This document shows, in pieces, positions 35,015 to 45,821 of a stretch of 64,000 nt of DNA. This stretch comes from Cellvibrio sp. UBA7671. Lineage in GTDB: Bacteria; Pseudomonadota; Gammaproteobacteria; Pseudomonadales; Cellvibrionaceae. Made by a program: the position numbers and the translations under genes. The notes under the pieces are model-generated. The model did not search any database and had not been told where the DNA came from. It saw nothing but the letters and a program-made list of their open reading frames with translations. Position 1 is the first letter of the stretch, and each line of letters begins with the position of its first letter. The stretch is taken from assembly GCA_002483145.1 (NCBI GenBank), contig DLHJ01000012.1, positions 442,610 through 506,609 of the forward strand. Direction: 5' to 3'.

Positions 35015-36058
35015 TTATGAATACGCGACCAGTTGGAAACGGGCGGGGAAGCAGGCCTGGTTGCGCGCGCGCGATATGCGTACCTCACCACTTTCGAGTG
35101 GCTCGCGCAGGACTTCGAGCACTTTGCGTGGAAATTCGGGCAATTCGTCGAGGAACAAAACGCCAGCGTGGGAGAGCGAAATCTCCCCTGGTTTGGGATT
35201 GCTACCACCGCCGACCAATGCAATCGCCGAGGCGGTATGGTGCGGAGCGCGGAAGGGGCGCCTACGTCCATGGTAATCCTGTGACTGGGCGGCGACTGAA
35301 TAGATTGCTGCAACATCCAGCATTTCTCTTTCGCTCAAGCCGGGCAAAATTCCCGGCAAGCGGCTGGCGAGCATGGTTTTACCGGTTCCTGGCGGGCCGT
35401 AAAACAGCAGGTTGTGACCGCCGCTGGCAGCTATCTCCAGCGCGCGTTTAGCCTGTGATTGGCCTTTTACATCGAGGATGTCGAGCGGATCATCGCTGAA
35501 TTCGCCGCCATCTTGCTCCGCCATTGCTCGCTGTAGGGATTCACGCTGGTGCAAATGTGCGCAGACCTGCAAGAGATTTTCTGCACCAAATACGCGCGTA
35601 ATACTGCTAAAGGCTGCCTCTTTGGCATTGGCGCTGCTAATAATCAAGTCACGCGCGGCATCGCCGCAGGCGAGAGCGGCGGGAAGTGCCGCACTAATAG
35701 GGCGCAATTCGCCTGAAAGTGCCAGTTCGCCTAGAAATTCGTAGCTATCCAATCGCTCTAACGGAATTTGCCCCGAGGCGGCGAGTATGCCGAGTGCGAT
35801 GGGTAAGTCATAGCGGCCACCCTCTTTGGGTAAATCGGCTGGCGCCAAATTAACGGTGATACGTTGGGCCGGAAACTCCAGATGGCTATTGATCAGTGCG
35901 CTGCGCACCCGGTCTTTGCTTTCTTTTACGGCAGTTTCGGGTAGCCCAACGATGGAGAGGCTGGGCAAGCCGTTGGAAATGTGGACTTCGACAGTGACTT
36001 GGGGGGCGTTTATGCCGAGTTTGGCGCGCGAGTTTACGATGGCGAGTGACATTGACAA
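35015..36058 (-). pseudogene. comM: comM (YifB, Mg-chelatase-like AAA+ ATPase), 3' truncated
   Basis: ComM is a helicase-like AAA+ protein for branch migration during natural transformation, normally about 500 aa. Present are the N-terminal Lon-protease-like domain ([20 protein letters not shown]) and the AAA+ core with Walker [14 protein letters not shown] and Walker [18 protein letters not shown]. The frame then ends as [15 protein letters not shown], where relatives continue with an alanine-methionine-asparagine-Cys-rich zinc segment and a C-terminal lid. About 150 residues are missing and are not elsewhere in the window. comM is a known insertion hot spot (AbaR islands in Acinetobacter). 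Confidence 0.85.
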
Positions 36059-36172
36059 TCCTTGTAGTTGTTTTTGAACAGTTTTTTCGCTGCGCCGCGA
36101 ACCTTGCAGCGAAATGTCAAGCGACTATAAATCAATCCTGTGGCAGAAAACAATTGGCCGCCTGGTCTTAAT

Positions 36173-36397
36173 TTACTGCTCCAGACGCGCTAATTCCTGC
36201 TCCAGCGCTTCCAGTTTCTGTCGGGTGCGCTGCAGTACCGCAGTTTGCGCATCAAATTCTTCACGCGTCACCAGATCCAGGCGTGCCAGTGCTGCTTGCA
36301 GGGCAATGTGCAGTTCGCGTTTGGGCAGGAATTGCTCAGCATGGGGAGCTTGGGTGTGTAATTCATCCAGCAGTCGTTGGGCCAGGTCTTTAATCAT
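36173..36397 (-). CDS. ubiK: UbiK (YqiC/BMFP) ubiquinone-biosynthesis accessory factor
   Basis: A 74-aa protein from ATG 36397 (MIKDLAQRLLDELHTQAPH, then LVTREEFDAQTAVLQRTRQK and LEALEQELARLEQ). It has an N-terminal amphipathic helix and a C-terminal coiled coil, the UbiK/BMFP layout. UbiK helps assemble the aerobic coenzyme Q complex with UbiJ. Placement beside comM and divergent from glnK matches Pseudomonas-like genomes. An upstream ATG 36469 would add an unlikely Gly/Asp-rich leader. Confidence 0.85.
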   Translation of the reverse strand: MIKDLAQRLLDELHTQAPHAEQFLPKRELHIALQAALARLDLVTREEFDAQTAVLQRTRQKLEALEQELARLEQ

Positions 36398-36658
36398 GTC
36401 ATCCTCATCCTCGGCGGGGCCGCCGCTAATACGCGGAGGAAGTGTACCTTTTCCCTTAGTGTCCCGCACCTGCCACTCAAATCCTGATGTTCCTGAAATT
36501 CCTCAATATGTTGTTTAAGGTGCCTATGTTCACTATTGGTGCTTGTTGTTTGCTGCGTTGGTCAAAATTGGTGCGTGGCTTGTATGCGAACTTGGATATT
36601 TTCTCAAATTGACTCAGGGATAAACTCTATCTATATGATTTTTATCGAATTTATGAAA

Positions 36659-36675
36659 TTGGCCTGCTCTGTGCA
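36659..36675 (+). promoter_or_regulatory. Candidate sigma-54 promoter of glnK-amtB
   Basis: TTGGCCTGCTCTGTGCA: GG at 36661-36662 and GC at 36673-36674 are separated by exactly 10 nt, the diagnostic -24/-12 spacing. It lies 160 bp before glnK. Two TTGGTGC half-sites upstream (36536-36542, 36568-36574) could be weak NtrC contacts. Nitrogen control via NtrC is usual for this operon. Confidence 0.6.
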
Positions 36676-36759
36676 AAATCGTCCCCGAGTACGTAATGCT
36701 AGTCAGGGTCGATACGAAATCCCTCTCTGCGCTGGCGAAGAAGTTGGTTTTTGCTGTAG

Positions 36760-37173
<414 letters not shown>

Positions 37174-37238
37174 ATCAATAACAAGCGGGCAAGTGTTACA
37201 GCTTGCTAGCATCAGATAATCACCTCAGGAGAAATTCC

Positions 37239-38681
37239 GTGAATAAACTACTCAGTATGGGCGCCAAGCTCACACCGCTGGCGCTATTGGCCGCGTCACT
37301 ACTTGCTCCAGGCAGTGCGTTTGCCCAGGAGGCCGCCGAAGCTGCCGCTCCGGTTGCCGCCAGTTTCGATAAGGGCGATATCGCCTGGATGCTAACCGCC
37401 ACACTGTTGGTGATCTTCATGGTTCTGCCCGGCCTTGCGCTGTTTTACGGCGGTATGGTTCGCGCTAAAAATATTTTGTCACTGTCGATGCAAGTGTTTG
37501 TCACATTTTGTCTGATCGCGGTGCTCTGGGCTATTTATGGCTACTCGCTGGCGTTCACTTCCGGTAGCGCCTTCTTCGGCGGTTTTGATCGCCTGTTCCT
37601 GAAAGACATGCTCGATGCAGCCGGTAACCTGCTGCCTGCAGCGACCTTCAGCAAGGGCGTTTATGTGCCCGAATATCTGTATGCCGCCTTCCAGATGACC
37701 TTCGCTGCTTTGACTCCCTGCTTGATTGTGGGTGCCTTTGCCGAGCGTATGAAGTTCTCTGCGGTACTGATCTTTGCAGTGCTCTGGTTCACCTTCGCTT
37801 ACTTGCCTATCGCACACATGGTGTGGTTCTGGGCGGGTCCGGATGCCTACACCACTGCTGAAGCTGCTGCTGCTGCGACTGCTGGTGCAGGTTATATCTT
37901 CCAAATGGGTGCGCTGGATTTCGCCGGCGGCACTGTAGTGCACATCAACGCCGGTATCGCTGGTCTGGTGGGCTGCTTGTTGATCGGCAAGCGTAAAGGT
38001 TTTGGCAACTCTTCATTGGCGCCACACAATGTTCCTTTCACTATGGTGGGTGCGGCGATTCTGTGGGTGGGCTGGTTCGGGTTCAACGTAGGTTCTAACC
38101 TTGAAGCTAACGCCTTCGCTGCACAAGTATTTATCAATACCTTCCTGGCGACTGCCGCTGCAGTACTGGCGTGGACCTTTGGTGAGTGGCTGGTACGCGG
38201 TAAGCCTACTATGCTGGGTGCTGCTTCTGGTGCTATTGCTGGTTTGGTTGCTATCACTCCTGCCTGTGGTTGGGTTGGTCCAATGGGTGCGTTGGCAATA
38301 GGTGTTGCCGGTGGTTTGATCTGTATGCTGGCGGTTATCAAATTGAAAGCCATGCTGGGTTATGACGATTCACTCGACGTATTCGGTGTGCACTGCGTAG
38401 GCGGTATTGTGGGTGCAATCCTGACCGGTGTATTCAACAGTCCTGATCTGGGTGGTACTGGTGTATATGACTACGTCGCAGGAACTTGGGGCTTCACCAG
38501 CATTGGTGCGCAAACCTGGATTCAAATTAAAGCTGTACTTGTCACCATCGTGTGGTCTGCTGTTGTCTCCTTCATTGCTTTCAAATTGATTGATGTTCTG
38601 ATCGGCCTGCGTGTTACCGAAGAAGTGGAAACCGAAGGTCTCGATACTGCTGAACATGGTGAGCGTGGCTACCACATGTAA
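37239..38681 (+). CDS. amtB: Ammonium transporter AmtB, copy 1
   Basis: A 480-aa Amt/MEP/Rh protein from GTG 37239 (AGGAGA upstream), with a cleavable-looking leader (LLAASLLAPGSAFA) and 11 transmembrane helices. The pore twin histidines are in GTVVHINAGIAG and VFGVHCVGGIVG; the entrance aromatic region is present (LPIAHMVWFWAG). It conducts ammonium/ammonia inward and is blocked by the P-II protein encoded just upstream. The C-terminal tail (TEEVETEGLDTAEHGERGYH) contains the usual GlnK-contact segment. Confidence 0.93.
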   Translation: MNKLLSMGAKLTPLALLAASLLAPGSAFAQEAAEAAAPVAASFDKGDIAWMLTATLLVIFMVLPGLALFYGGMVRAKNILSLSMQVFVTFCLIAVLWAIYGYSLAFTSGSAFFGGFDRLFLKDMLDAAGNLLPAATFSKGVYVPEYLYAAFQMTFAALTPCLIVGAFAERMKFSAVLIFAVLWFTFAYLPIAHMVWFWAGPDAYTTAEAAAAATAGAGYIFQMGALDFAGGTVVHINAGIAGLVGCLLIGKRKGFGNSSLAPHNVPFTMVGAAILWVGWFGFNVGSNLEANAFAAQVFINTFLATAAAVLAWTFGEWLVRGKPTMLGAASGAIAGLVAITPACGWVGPMGALAIGVAGGLICMLAVIKLKAMLGYDDSLDVFGVHCVGGIVGAILTGVFNSPDLGGTGVYDYVAGTWGFTSIGAQTWIQIKAVLVTIVWSAVVSFIAFKLIDVLIGLRVTEEVETEGLDTAEHGERGYHM

Positions 38682-38689
38682 TTGACTGG

Positions 38690-38716
38690 CAGCCCCTGCT
38701 CTGGCCGGGGCTGTTT
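38690..38716 (+). terminator. Hairpin between the two amtB genes
   Basis: CAGCCCC (38690-38696) and GGGGCTG (38707-38713) pair around a 10-nt loop, followed by only three Ts. A weak terminator or attenuator that may lower expression of the second amtB. Confidence 0.5.
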
Positions 38717-38752
38717 GCAAATGAGCTGAATAGCAGCGACGGGGAAAATCGA

Positions 38753-40018
38753 ATGGAAGAGAATATTTATCACCTGCAGTACGCCATGGATACCTTCTAT
38801 TTTTTGATCTGTGGTGCCTTGGTCATGTGGATGGCGGCGGGCTTTGCCATGCTTGAATCCGGGTTGGTGCGTGCTAAAAACACCACCGAAATTTTGACTA
38901 AAAACGTAGTGCTCTACGCGACCTCTACCATTATGTATCTCGCGTGTGGTTACGCGATTATGTATGGTGGCAATTTTTTCCTGAGCGGGATTGGTGAGGT
39001 TGATGTCGGTGAAACCTTAAAGAGTTTTGCCGAGCGTGAAGAGGGTTTCACCGGTGGGTCCATCTACTCAGGTGCATCGGATTTCTTCTTTCAGGTGGTG
39101 TTTGCGGCAACCTGTATGTCAATCGTCTCGGGTGCTGTTGCCGAACGTATGAAACTCTGGGCGTTCTTGCTGTTCTCGTTGGTTATGGTGGGCTTTATCT
39201 ATCCAATGGAAGGTTCTTGGACTTGGGGTGCAGAAGGTGTTTTTGGTTTGAATCTCGATGACCAATTCGGCTTTAAAGATTTTGCTGGTTCGGGCATTGT
39301 CCATTTTGCCGGTGCATCTGCGGCATTGGCCGGTGTGCTGTTGCTCGGTGCACGTAAGGGTAAATATGGCCCCAACGGTGAGATCAATGCCATTACCGGT
39401 GCAAATCTCCCACTGGCAACCTTGGGAACTCTGATCCTGTGGTTCGGCTGGTTTGGTTTCAACGGCGGTTCAGTGCTCAAGCTGGGTGATATTGCCAACG
39501 CCAACTCGGTTGCTATGGTGTTCCTCAACACTAATGCAGCAGCAGCGGGCGGCTTGATTGGTGCACTTATCGTTGCACGTATCCTGTTTGGCAAAGCTGA
39601 TTTGACCATGATTCTTAACGGCGCTTTAGCAGGACTGGTTGCGATTACTGCCAGCCCCGACACCCCGAGTGCGTTTGGGTCGGTGGCGATTGGTGTAGTT
39701 GCCGGTGTAATCGTCGTCTTCTCTATCCTCGGCTTGGATAAATTGCGCATTGATGATCCGGTCGGTGCGATTTCAGTACATGGTGCGGCAGGTTTATTTG
39801 GCCTGTTGGTCGTTCCCTTCACAGCTGAAGGTACCAGCTTCCTCGGGCAGTTGACGGGCGCAGCGGTGATTTTTGGTTGGGTATTTGGTGTCAGCCTGCT
39901 TGTCTGGTTTGTCATCAAACTGGTGATGGGTATCCGTGTATCAGAAGAAGAGGAATTCGAAGGTGTGGATCTGGTTGAGTGCGGTATGGAAGCTTATCCT
40001 GAGTTCACCAACAAGTAA
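38753..40018 (+). CDS. amtB: Ammonium transporter AmtB, copy 2
   Basis: A 421-aa second Amt-family protein with no leader peptide, clearly diverged from copy 1. Amt signatures include GFAMLESGLVRAKN, AERMKLWAFLLFS and IYPMEGSWTWG; the pore histidines are in SGIVHFAGASAA and AISVHGAAGLFG. The C-terminal tail RVSEEEEFEGVDLVECGMEA resembles the P-II-binding tail. It precedes the second glnK, giving a glnK-amtB-amtB-glnK block. Substrate range may differ from copy 1. Confidence 0.9.
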   Translation: MEENIYHLQYAMDTFYFLICGALVMWMAAGFAMLESGLVRAKNTTEILTKNVVLYATSTIMYLACGYAIMYGGNFFLSGIGEVDVGETLKSFAEREEGFTGGSIYSGASDFFFQVVFAATCMSIVSGAVAERMKLWAFLLFSLVMVGFIYPMEGSWTWGAEGVFGLNLDDQFGFKDFAGSGIVHFAGASAALAGVLLLGARKGKYGPNGEINAITGANLPLATLGTLILWFGWFGFNGGSVLKLGDIANANSVAMVFLNTNAAAAGGLIGALIVARILFGKADLTMILNGALAGLVAITASPDTPSAFGSVAIGVVAGVIVVFSILGLDKLRIDDPVGAISVHGAAGLFGLLVVPFTAEGTSFLGQLTGAAVIFGWVFGVSLLVWFVIKLVMGIRVSEEEEFEGVDLVECGMEAYPEFTNK

Positions 40019-40165
40019 TTGCTCCACATAACCGAGCTGCAACCTGAGTGATTAAGCAGGTTGCAGCTGCAAAAAACCTTATCACTTACTAAAGTTGTTG
40101 TTGATGTGCGAAGCTTGGGTGTATCTTTACCGCAAGTTTCCGGATCCAGGTTCATCGGAAGATGA

Positions 40166-40555
<390 letters not shown>

Positions 40556-40596
40556 TTGAGCTTCGCAACACAGCGTTTTATATTGCTGTGACCCAT

Positions 40597-40627
40597 AAAA
40601 ACGCCACATTGCAGTGGCGTTTTTTTA
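40597..40627. terminator. Bidirectional rho-independent terminator after glnK copy 2
   Basis: AAAAACGCCAC-ATTGCA-GTGGCGTTTTTTT: perfect stem with A- and T-tracts, serving the plus-strand glnK and the convergent minus-strand gene. Confidence 0.85.
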
Positions 40628-40948
40628 TGGCAAAAGTTTGTGTAAGCTGCGGCGCAATTGGTTAATAAAGCGGCGCTGTTGGATAAAAAAATACACCGGA
40701 AATGCAATCAGCATTAATACAATTGCACTGGTCTGCTGCGACATCCCTAATGCTGGTCGCAGCACCAGCACAAATAAAAAACACAGGCCAGCCATAAGCA
40801 ATGCACTCAGCAGGTTGCTGCGCCAAAGTTTCATTTTGTGTTCAGCTGCAAATGCGTTTTGATAGGCTTGGGTGAGCAGCGCTTGTTGTTCTGCTGGTGT
40901 TTTTGTGGCCAGCTCTGGAAAGTGTTTTGCGAGTCGTTTGAAATTCAT
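40625..40948 (-). CDS. Small two-helix membrane protein, hypothetical
   Basis: A 107-aa protein from ATG 40948 (MNFKRLAKHFPELATKTPA), with a cytosolic N-terminal 50 residues and two adjacent transmembrane helices (LLSALLMAGLCFLFVLVL; SAIVLMLIAFPVYFFI), then a basic tail (RRFINQLRRSLHKLL). An upstream start at 41032 is possible. No family recognised. It converges on glnK across a shared terminator. Confidence 0.6.
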   Translation of the reverse strand: MNFKRLAKHFPELATKTPAEQQALLTQAYQNAFAAEHKMKLWRSNLLSALLMAGLCFLFVLVLRPALGMSQQTSAIVLMLIAFPVYFFIQQRRFINQLRRSLHKLLP

Positions 40949-41250
40949 AAGGATCGATAAATAATCTGGTAATGCATATTGGATGTGCAAAGATCCGGCA
41001 GTGGATGAAACTTTGCTGTAACTTTTTTTCACGCTTGTGGCAAGCGCTAGACTTGCCTATGGTTAATAACTAAAATCCGCCGCAAAGGCTGTCGGTAAGA
41101 TAAAAAAAGCCTAAAAATTCATCACCAATGATCATGACGTTTAAAAGAGTCTGCGCTATAAATTAGCCGGAGCCTTCGGCGAAATAAGCTAGGCTTTGGT
41201 TGGGATGAAAATACTAAGAACTCACATTGTACAAGTTTTCAGGTGACATT

Positions 41251-41562
41251 ATGACTGATGAAGACCCCATTAACGACGAAGAATTAGAAGACACTGGCGT
41301 AGAGGGGGAAGAAGACGCCGATGAGGTGGATGAGGCGCTCGATAGTGATGAAGTGAGCTATGCCAGTCCTGCCGCCAAGGTGGTTGAGTCTGAAGCACTG
41401 GAAGATTTCAGTATTGCCTCGCGCCAAAAAGCGCGCGACGAGCTGGAAGCGCAAATTGCCGCTTTCCTCGCACGTGGAGGAAAGATCAATGAGGTGCCGG
41501 CCAATGTCACCGCTGATCCACCAAAAAAGCCGACTCCTGACTACGGTGGTCGCCCTATCTAA
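41251..41562 (+). CDS. sutA: SutA-like RNA-polymerase-binding transcriptional regulator
   Basis: A 103-aa protein from ATG 41251 (AGGTGA upstream). It has an extremely acidic N-terminal half (DEEP-type runs of D and E), then a helical segment (ASRQKARDELEAQIAAFLA) and the conserved end GGKINEVPANVTADPPKKP, then TPDYGGRPI. This matches SutA of Pseudomonas, which binds RNA polymerase and raises transcription in slow-growing cells. Its location near glnK-amtB is also as in Pseudomonas. Confidence 0.8.
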   Translation: MTDEDPINDEELEDTGVEGEEDADEVDEALDSDEVSYASPAAKVVESEALEDFSIASRQKARDELEAQIAAFLARGGKINEVPANVTADPPKKPTPDYGGRPI

Positions 41563-41800
41563 TCGCTTATTTCCGCTATCGGCCCCGCACTGGGGCCGAT
41601 TTGTTTTGTGCGGTTTGCTTGCCTGAATATTTTTTGCTTTAAATCCATAGACTTAGCGAGTTTATACAGGCTGTTTTTTGCGCCGCTGAATGCTGGATTT
41701 TTAGCTGCCCATTTGAGTAGAATGGCCTCTCTTTTGCGTAGGTTCGCATCCTAATATTTTTCTGTTTTGCTAACCTGAACCGTCCCGAGCGCGCCTGCAC

Positions 41801-42946
41801 GTGACTACTGATCCCTTGCTAAATAACCAGAGGAGCTCTGTCGAGGTGAATGAACCGCGCGCCCTGCTAAATCTCAATCATCTGTCCAAGACGTATGGCA
41901 GTAACCGAGTTCTCGATAATTTTGATCTCACTATCTTTGACGGTGAGTTTTTCACCTTGTTAGGCCCCTCTGGCTGCGGTAAAACCACTGTGCTCAGAAT
42001 GATCGCCGGATTGGAAGATACCGATACCGGTAGCATCCAATTGGATGGCCAGGACATTGGCCAAGTGCCTGCCGAAAAACGGCCGATCAATACGGTTTTC
42101 CAAAGTTACGCCCTGTTTCCACATATGACTGTGTTCGATAACGTCGCCTTCGGTTTGCGCATGAGCGGCGTGGCGAAAGAAGAAATTGCACCGCGTGTTG
42201 CTGAAGCGTTGGAAATGGTGCGCCTGGGGGATTTTGCCCAGCGCAAACCGGCGCAGCTCTCCGGTGGTCAGCAGCAGCGTGTGGCGATTGCGCGTGCGGT
42301 AGTTAATCGCCCCAAGTTGTTGCTGCTCGATGAATCCCTCTCCGCGCTCGACTACAAATTGCGTCAGCAAATGCAGATCGAACTTAAACGCCTGCAACGC
42401 AAACTCGGCATCACCTTTGTGTACGTGACTCACGATCAGGAAGAAGCACTGTCCATGTCAGATCGCGTAGTGGTGATGAACAAGGGCAAGGTTCAGCAAC
42501 TGGGTACGCCGCGTGAAATTTACGAACAGCCCGCCAATTTATTTGTCGCTAAGTTTATTGGTGAGATCAATCAACTGGATGGCGAAATAGTCGCCGTTGA
42601 TGGCAATCACGAATACGAAGTTAAAGTAGAAGGTCTGCAATGGCGTTTGCATGCAGAACACAATTTCAAAGCGGGTGATAAGGTCAATGTATTGCTGCGC
42701 CCGGAAGATGTGCGTGTGGAATATATTGATGATCCGCATCCTGACCAGTATCTGGTGGGCGAAGTGGTTGAGCGCAACTACAAAGGTAAAACCCTCGACT
42801 CATTAATTCGTTTGCCCTCCGGCATTGAGGTGATTGCGAGCGAATTTTTTGATGAAGATGACCCCTCGTTCGATTACAGCCTGAACCAGAAAGTGGCAAT
42901 CAAGTGGGTGCCGGGTTGGGAAGTGGTGTTGCCCCATGAAGTCTAG
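41801..42946 (+). CDS. potA: Spermidine/putrescine ABC transporter ATP-binding protein PotA
   Basis: A 381-aa ATPase with Walker [16 protein letters not shown]-loop [13 protein letters not shown], signature [15 protein letters not shown], Walker [13 protein letters not shown] and a C-terminal TOBE-like regulatory domain ([15 protein letters not shown]). It starts at GTG 41801; GTG 41846 with GAGGAG upstream is an alternative. It overlaps potB by 11 bp. It powers polyamine import with PotB, PotC and PotD. Confidence 0.9.
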   Translation: MTTDPLLNNQRSSVEVNEPRALLNLNHLSKTYGSNRVLDNFDLTIFDGEFFTLLGPSGCGKTTVLRMIAGLEDTDTGSIQLDGQDIGQVPAEKRPINTVFQSYALFPHMTVFDNVAFGLRMSGVAKEEIAPRVAEALEMVRLGDFAQRKPAQLSGGQQQRVAIARAVVNRPKLLLLDESLSALDYKLRQQMQIELKRLQRKLGITFVYVTHDQEEALSMSDRVVVMNKGKVQQLGTPREIYEQPANLFVAKFIGEINQLDGEIVAVDGNHEYEVKVEGLQWRLHAEHNFKAGDKVNVLLRPEDVRVEYIDDPHPDQYLVGEVVERNYKGKTLDSLIRLPSGIEVIASEFFDEDDPSFDYSLNQKVAIKWVPGWEVVLPHEV

Positions 42947-43808
42947 TGTCGGCCAATTCCGCTTCTGGGCAATTGGACTCGCCAGTGTCTGGTTGACACT
43001 GTTTGTCTTTTTCCCCAACTTGCTGGTGATCCTCACCAGTTTCCTGACGCGTGATCCTCAGGCCACTGTTAGCTTGCCCATCAATGCTGACAGCTACGTG
43101 CGCACTCTCGATCTGCTGTACTTGCAGGTATTGTGGGATTCACTGCGTATGTCACTGCTGGCGATGGTGTTTTGTCTGGTGGTTGGCTATCCGTTTGCAA
43201 TGGCGATTGTGAGTCTGCCCAAGCGCTGGCAACCGGTGATTGTGTTTCTGGTGATTTTGCCGTTTTGGACCAACTCGCTGGTGCGCACCTATGCGATCCA
43301 ATTTATTTTGGGCAACCAGGGTATTATCAACAAAGCGCTGCTTGGCTTGGGCTTGATCGATAAACCCTTGCAGCTGCTCTACACCCAATTCGCGGTGATC
43401 CTGGGTCTTTGTTATATCTTGCTGCCGTTTATGGTGTTGCCCTTGTACTCGGCACTGGAAAAACTCGATGTGCGTTTGCACCACGCCGCCAAAGATCTTG
43501 GCGCTGGCCCCTTGAGCCGCTTCTGGCATATCACTGTGCCGCTTACCTCCCCCGGTATAGTCGCGGGTTGTTTGATGGTGTTACTACCGGCGATGGGTAT
43601 GTTCTATATTTCCGACCTGCTCGGTGGTGCCAAAAACCTGCTGCTCGGCAACGTGATCAAAACCCAATTCCTGCACACGCGCGACTGGCCGTTTGGCTCG
43701 GCGTTTAGTGTGATCCTGATTGTGCTGCTGGGCTTTATGCTCTGGCTCTATTTCCGCGCTTCCCGTTTTGTCAGCAAGCAAGGAGGACTCAATGGCTCCG
43801 ATTTTTAG
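42936..43808 (+). CDS. potB: Spermidine/putrescine ABC permease PotB
   Basis: A 290-aa inner-membrane permease with six predicted helices; the EAA loop facing PotA reads [20 protein letters not shown]. The [10 protein letters not shown] segment is typical of PotB. Its ATG lies inside potA and its end inside potC (17-bp overlap), a fully coupled operon. Confidence 0.9.
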   Translation: MKSSVGQFRFWAIGLASVWLTLFVFFPNLLVILTSFLTRDPQATVSLPINADSYVRTLDLLYLQVLWDSLRMSLLAMVFCLVVGYPFAMAIVSLPKRWQPVIVFLVILPFWTNSLVRTYAIQFILGNQGIINKALLGLGLIDKPLQLLYTQFAVILGLCYILLPFMVLPLYSALEKLDVRLHHAAKDLGAGPLSRFWHITVPLTSPGIVAGCLMVLLPAMGMFYISDLLGGAKNLLLGNVIKTQFLHTRDWPFGSAFSVILIVLLGFMLWLYFRASRFVSKQGGLNGSDF

Positions 43809-44559
43809 ATGGGGATTTATGGGCCTGGTGCTCACGCTGATCTACATCCCCATTTTGGTGCTGGTGGTGAACTCCTTTAATGCATCCAAATACGGCATCA
43901 AGTGGGGTGGGTTTACCTTCAAGTGGTATGAAAAATTCTGGAACAACGACGGCCTGATGACGGCCGCACTCAATTCGCTCACGGTTTCCATTGTCGCTGC
44001 CAGTGTCGCGACTGTGATTGGCACGCTTGCTGCTGTGGCTTTACATCGCTATCAGTTCAAGGGTAAAGCATTACTGTCATCCATGGTGTTTGTCAGTATG
44101 CTGACCCCGGAAATTGTGATGGCCATTTCGTTGTTGATTGTGTTTATGGCGCTGGGCATCAAACTGGGATTTATCTCATTGGTTATCGGCCATATCACTT
44201 TCTGTTTACCTTTTGTGATAGTTGCGGTCTACTCGCGCTTAAAAGGGTTTGATATGAAAATGTTGGAGGCTGCACGGGATTTAGGTGCGTCCGAGAGTAG
44301 TATTTTCTGGAAAATTATCCTGCCGCTGGCCTTGCCCGCTATTGCGTCAGGATGGTTGTTGAGTTTTACCCTGTCATTGGATGACGTTATTGTAAGTGCG
44401 TTTGTCACTGGCCCTGGATATGAAATCCTGCCGCTCAAGGTTTACTCCATGGTGCGTGTTGGTGTTTCGCCAGAGGTAAATGCAATTTCGACGATTTTGT
44501 TGGTCGTCTCTTTGGTACTGGTTGTTATTTCCCAACTTCTCTTACGTGAGGATAAATAA
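43792..44559 (+). CDS. potC: Spermidine/putrescine ABC permease PotC
   Basis: A 255-aa permease from ATG 43792 (GGAGGA upstream), with six helices and the EAA loop EAARDLGASESSIFWKIILP. FTLSLDDVIVSAFVTGPG is characteristic of PotC. It partners PotB; potD follows after one base. Confidence 0.9.
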   Translation: MAPIFRWGFMGLVLTLIYIPILVLVVNSFNASKYGIKWGGFTFKWYEKFWNNDGLMTAALNSLTVSIVAASVATVIGTLAAVALHRYQFKGKALLSSMVFVSMLTPEIVMAISLLIVFMALGIKLGFISLVIGHITFCLPFVIVAVYSRLKGFDMKMLEAARDLGASESSIFWKIILPLALPAIASGWLLSFTLSLDDVIVSAFVTGPGYEILPLKVYSMVRVGVSPEVNAISTILLVVSLVLVVISQLLLREDK

Positions 44560-44560
44560 G

Positions 44561-45664
44561 ATGAAAAAATGGTTGGCCTTGGCCGCAGCCTTATTAATCA
44601 GTGGATGTTCCGACAAATCCGAAACCCAAGCACCTGCTGAAACTACCGCAGCAACACCTGCAGCGACTGAAGCGCCCGCACCGGCTACCGGCCCACAAAA
44701 AGTAGTGATTTACAACTGGACCGAGTACATCCCCGCTGCGGTATTGGAGCAGTTCACCAAAGAAACCGGCATTGAAGTGGAGTACGCCACCTACGAAAGT
44801 AACGAGGCGATGTACGCCAAAATCAAATTGATGGAAGGTAAGGGTTACGACATTGCCGTACCATCGACTTTCTACGTTGAAAAAATGCGCAAAGAAGGTT
44901 TGATCCAGCCGATCAAAAAAGACTTGTTGGCGAATTACGGCAACCTCGACGCCAACATGATGAACAAGCCTTACGATCCTAATAATGATTTCAGCGTTCC
45001 TTACCTGTGGGGCGCGACTTCAATTGCGATCAACAATAAAGATGTGGATGCCAGCAAAATCACCAAGTGGGCCGATTTGTGGAAGCCTGAATATGCTGGC
45101 AAGTTGATGATCATGGATGACGTCCGTGACAACTTCTATGTGGGTCTGCGTGTTGCTGGTTTCCAAAACAACAGCACCAGCGAAGATGAAATCAAAGCGG
45201 CTTATGAGAAATTAAAAGCCCTCTGGCCAAGCATCAAGGTGATCAACTCTGACTCGCCCAAAACTCCGTTGATCCAGGGCAACGTCAGCATTGGCGCTAT
45301 CTGGAACGGCGAAGCTTACATGGCGCAACAAGAGATGGAAGACCTGCAGTACATTTACCCGGAAGAGGGCGCAGTACTTTGGGTTGACAGCTTTGTGATT
45401 CCGAAAGGCGCTGCCAACGTGGAAAACGCTCACAAGTTCATCGACTTCATGCTGCGTGCTGAAAGCGCCAAAGCCGCGATCGAAGAATTGGGTTATGCCG
45501 CACCTAACACTGCTGGTATTGCTTTGCTGGATGAAGCTCTGCGTAACAACAAAACCGTATTCCCTGCTGCCGAAGATATTGCCAAGGGCAGTTTCCACCA
45601 GGATCTGGGTGATACCGTTCTGGTTTACGAAAAATACTGGGAATTGCTGAAAGCGGGTCAATAA
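44561..45664 (+). CDS. potD: Polyamine-binding lipoprotein PotD/PotF
   Basis: A 367-aa solute-binding protein from ATG 44561. It has a lipobox LLISGC (lipid-anchored Cys about residue 15) and an Ala/Pro/Thr-rich linker, then the type-2 binding fold: VVIYNWTEYIPAAVLEQF, GYDIAVPSTFYVEKM, SVPYLWGATSIAIN. The NWTEYI and WGATSIAIN segments match polyamine-binding proteins. A terminator follows, closing the operon. Confidence 0.9.
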   Translation: MKKWLALAAALLISGCSDKSETQAPAETTAATPAATEAPAPATGPQKVVIYNWTEYIPAAVLEQFTKETGIEVEYATYESNEAMYAKIKLMEGKGYDIAVPSTFYVEKMRKEGLIQPIKKDLLANYGNLDANMMNKPYDPNNDFSVPYLWGATSIAINNKDVDASKITKWADLWKPEYAGKLMIMDDVRDNFYVGLRVAGFQNNSTSEDEIKAAYEKLKALWPSIKVINSDSPKTPLIQGNVSIGAIWNGEAYMAQQEMEDLQYIYPEEGAVLWVDSFVIPKGAANVENAHKFIDFMLRAESAKAAIEELGYAAPNTAGIALLDEALRNNKTVFPAAEDIAKGSFHQDLGDTVLVYEKYWELLKAGQ

Positions 45665-45697
45665 GCCCCCTGCATAAATCGAACGTGCAATTCGCGT

Positions 45698-45729
45698 AAA
45701 ACGCCAGCCCACAAAGCTGGCGTTTTTTG
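45698..45729 (+). terminator. Rho-independent terminator of the pot operon
   Basis: AACGCCAGC / GCTGGCGTT stem (45700-45708, 45716-45724) with a 7-nt loop and a T-run. Confidence 0.85.
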
Positions 45730-45821
45730 TTACTGATCCCACCTCCGCAAAATCCGCCAATCCCTATCGCAAGTCAGAGTGTTATCATGGCCGCTATTAT
45801 TCGAATAGTGTGATTTCTACC

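Noticed and set aside
40036..40069. GCTGCAACCTG / CAGGTTGCAGC hairpin after the second amtB as a rho-independent terminator
   Set aside because: It is followed by an A-run, not a T-run, on the plus strand. It is mentioned only as a hairpin in the glnK entry.
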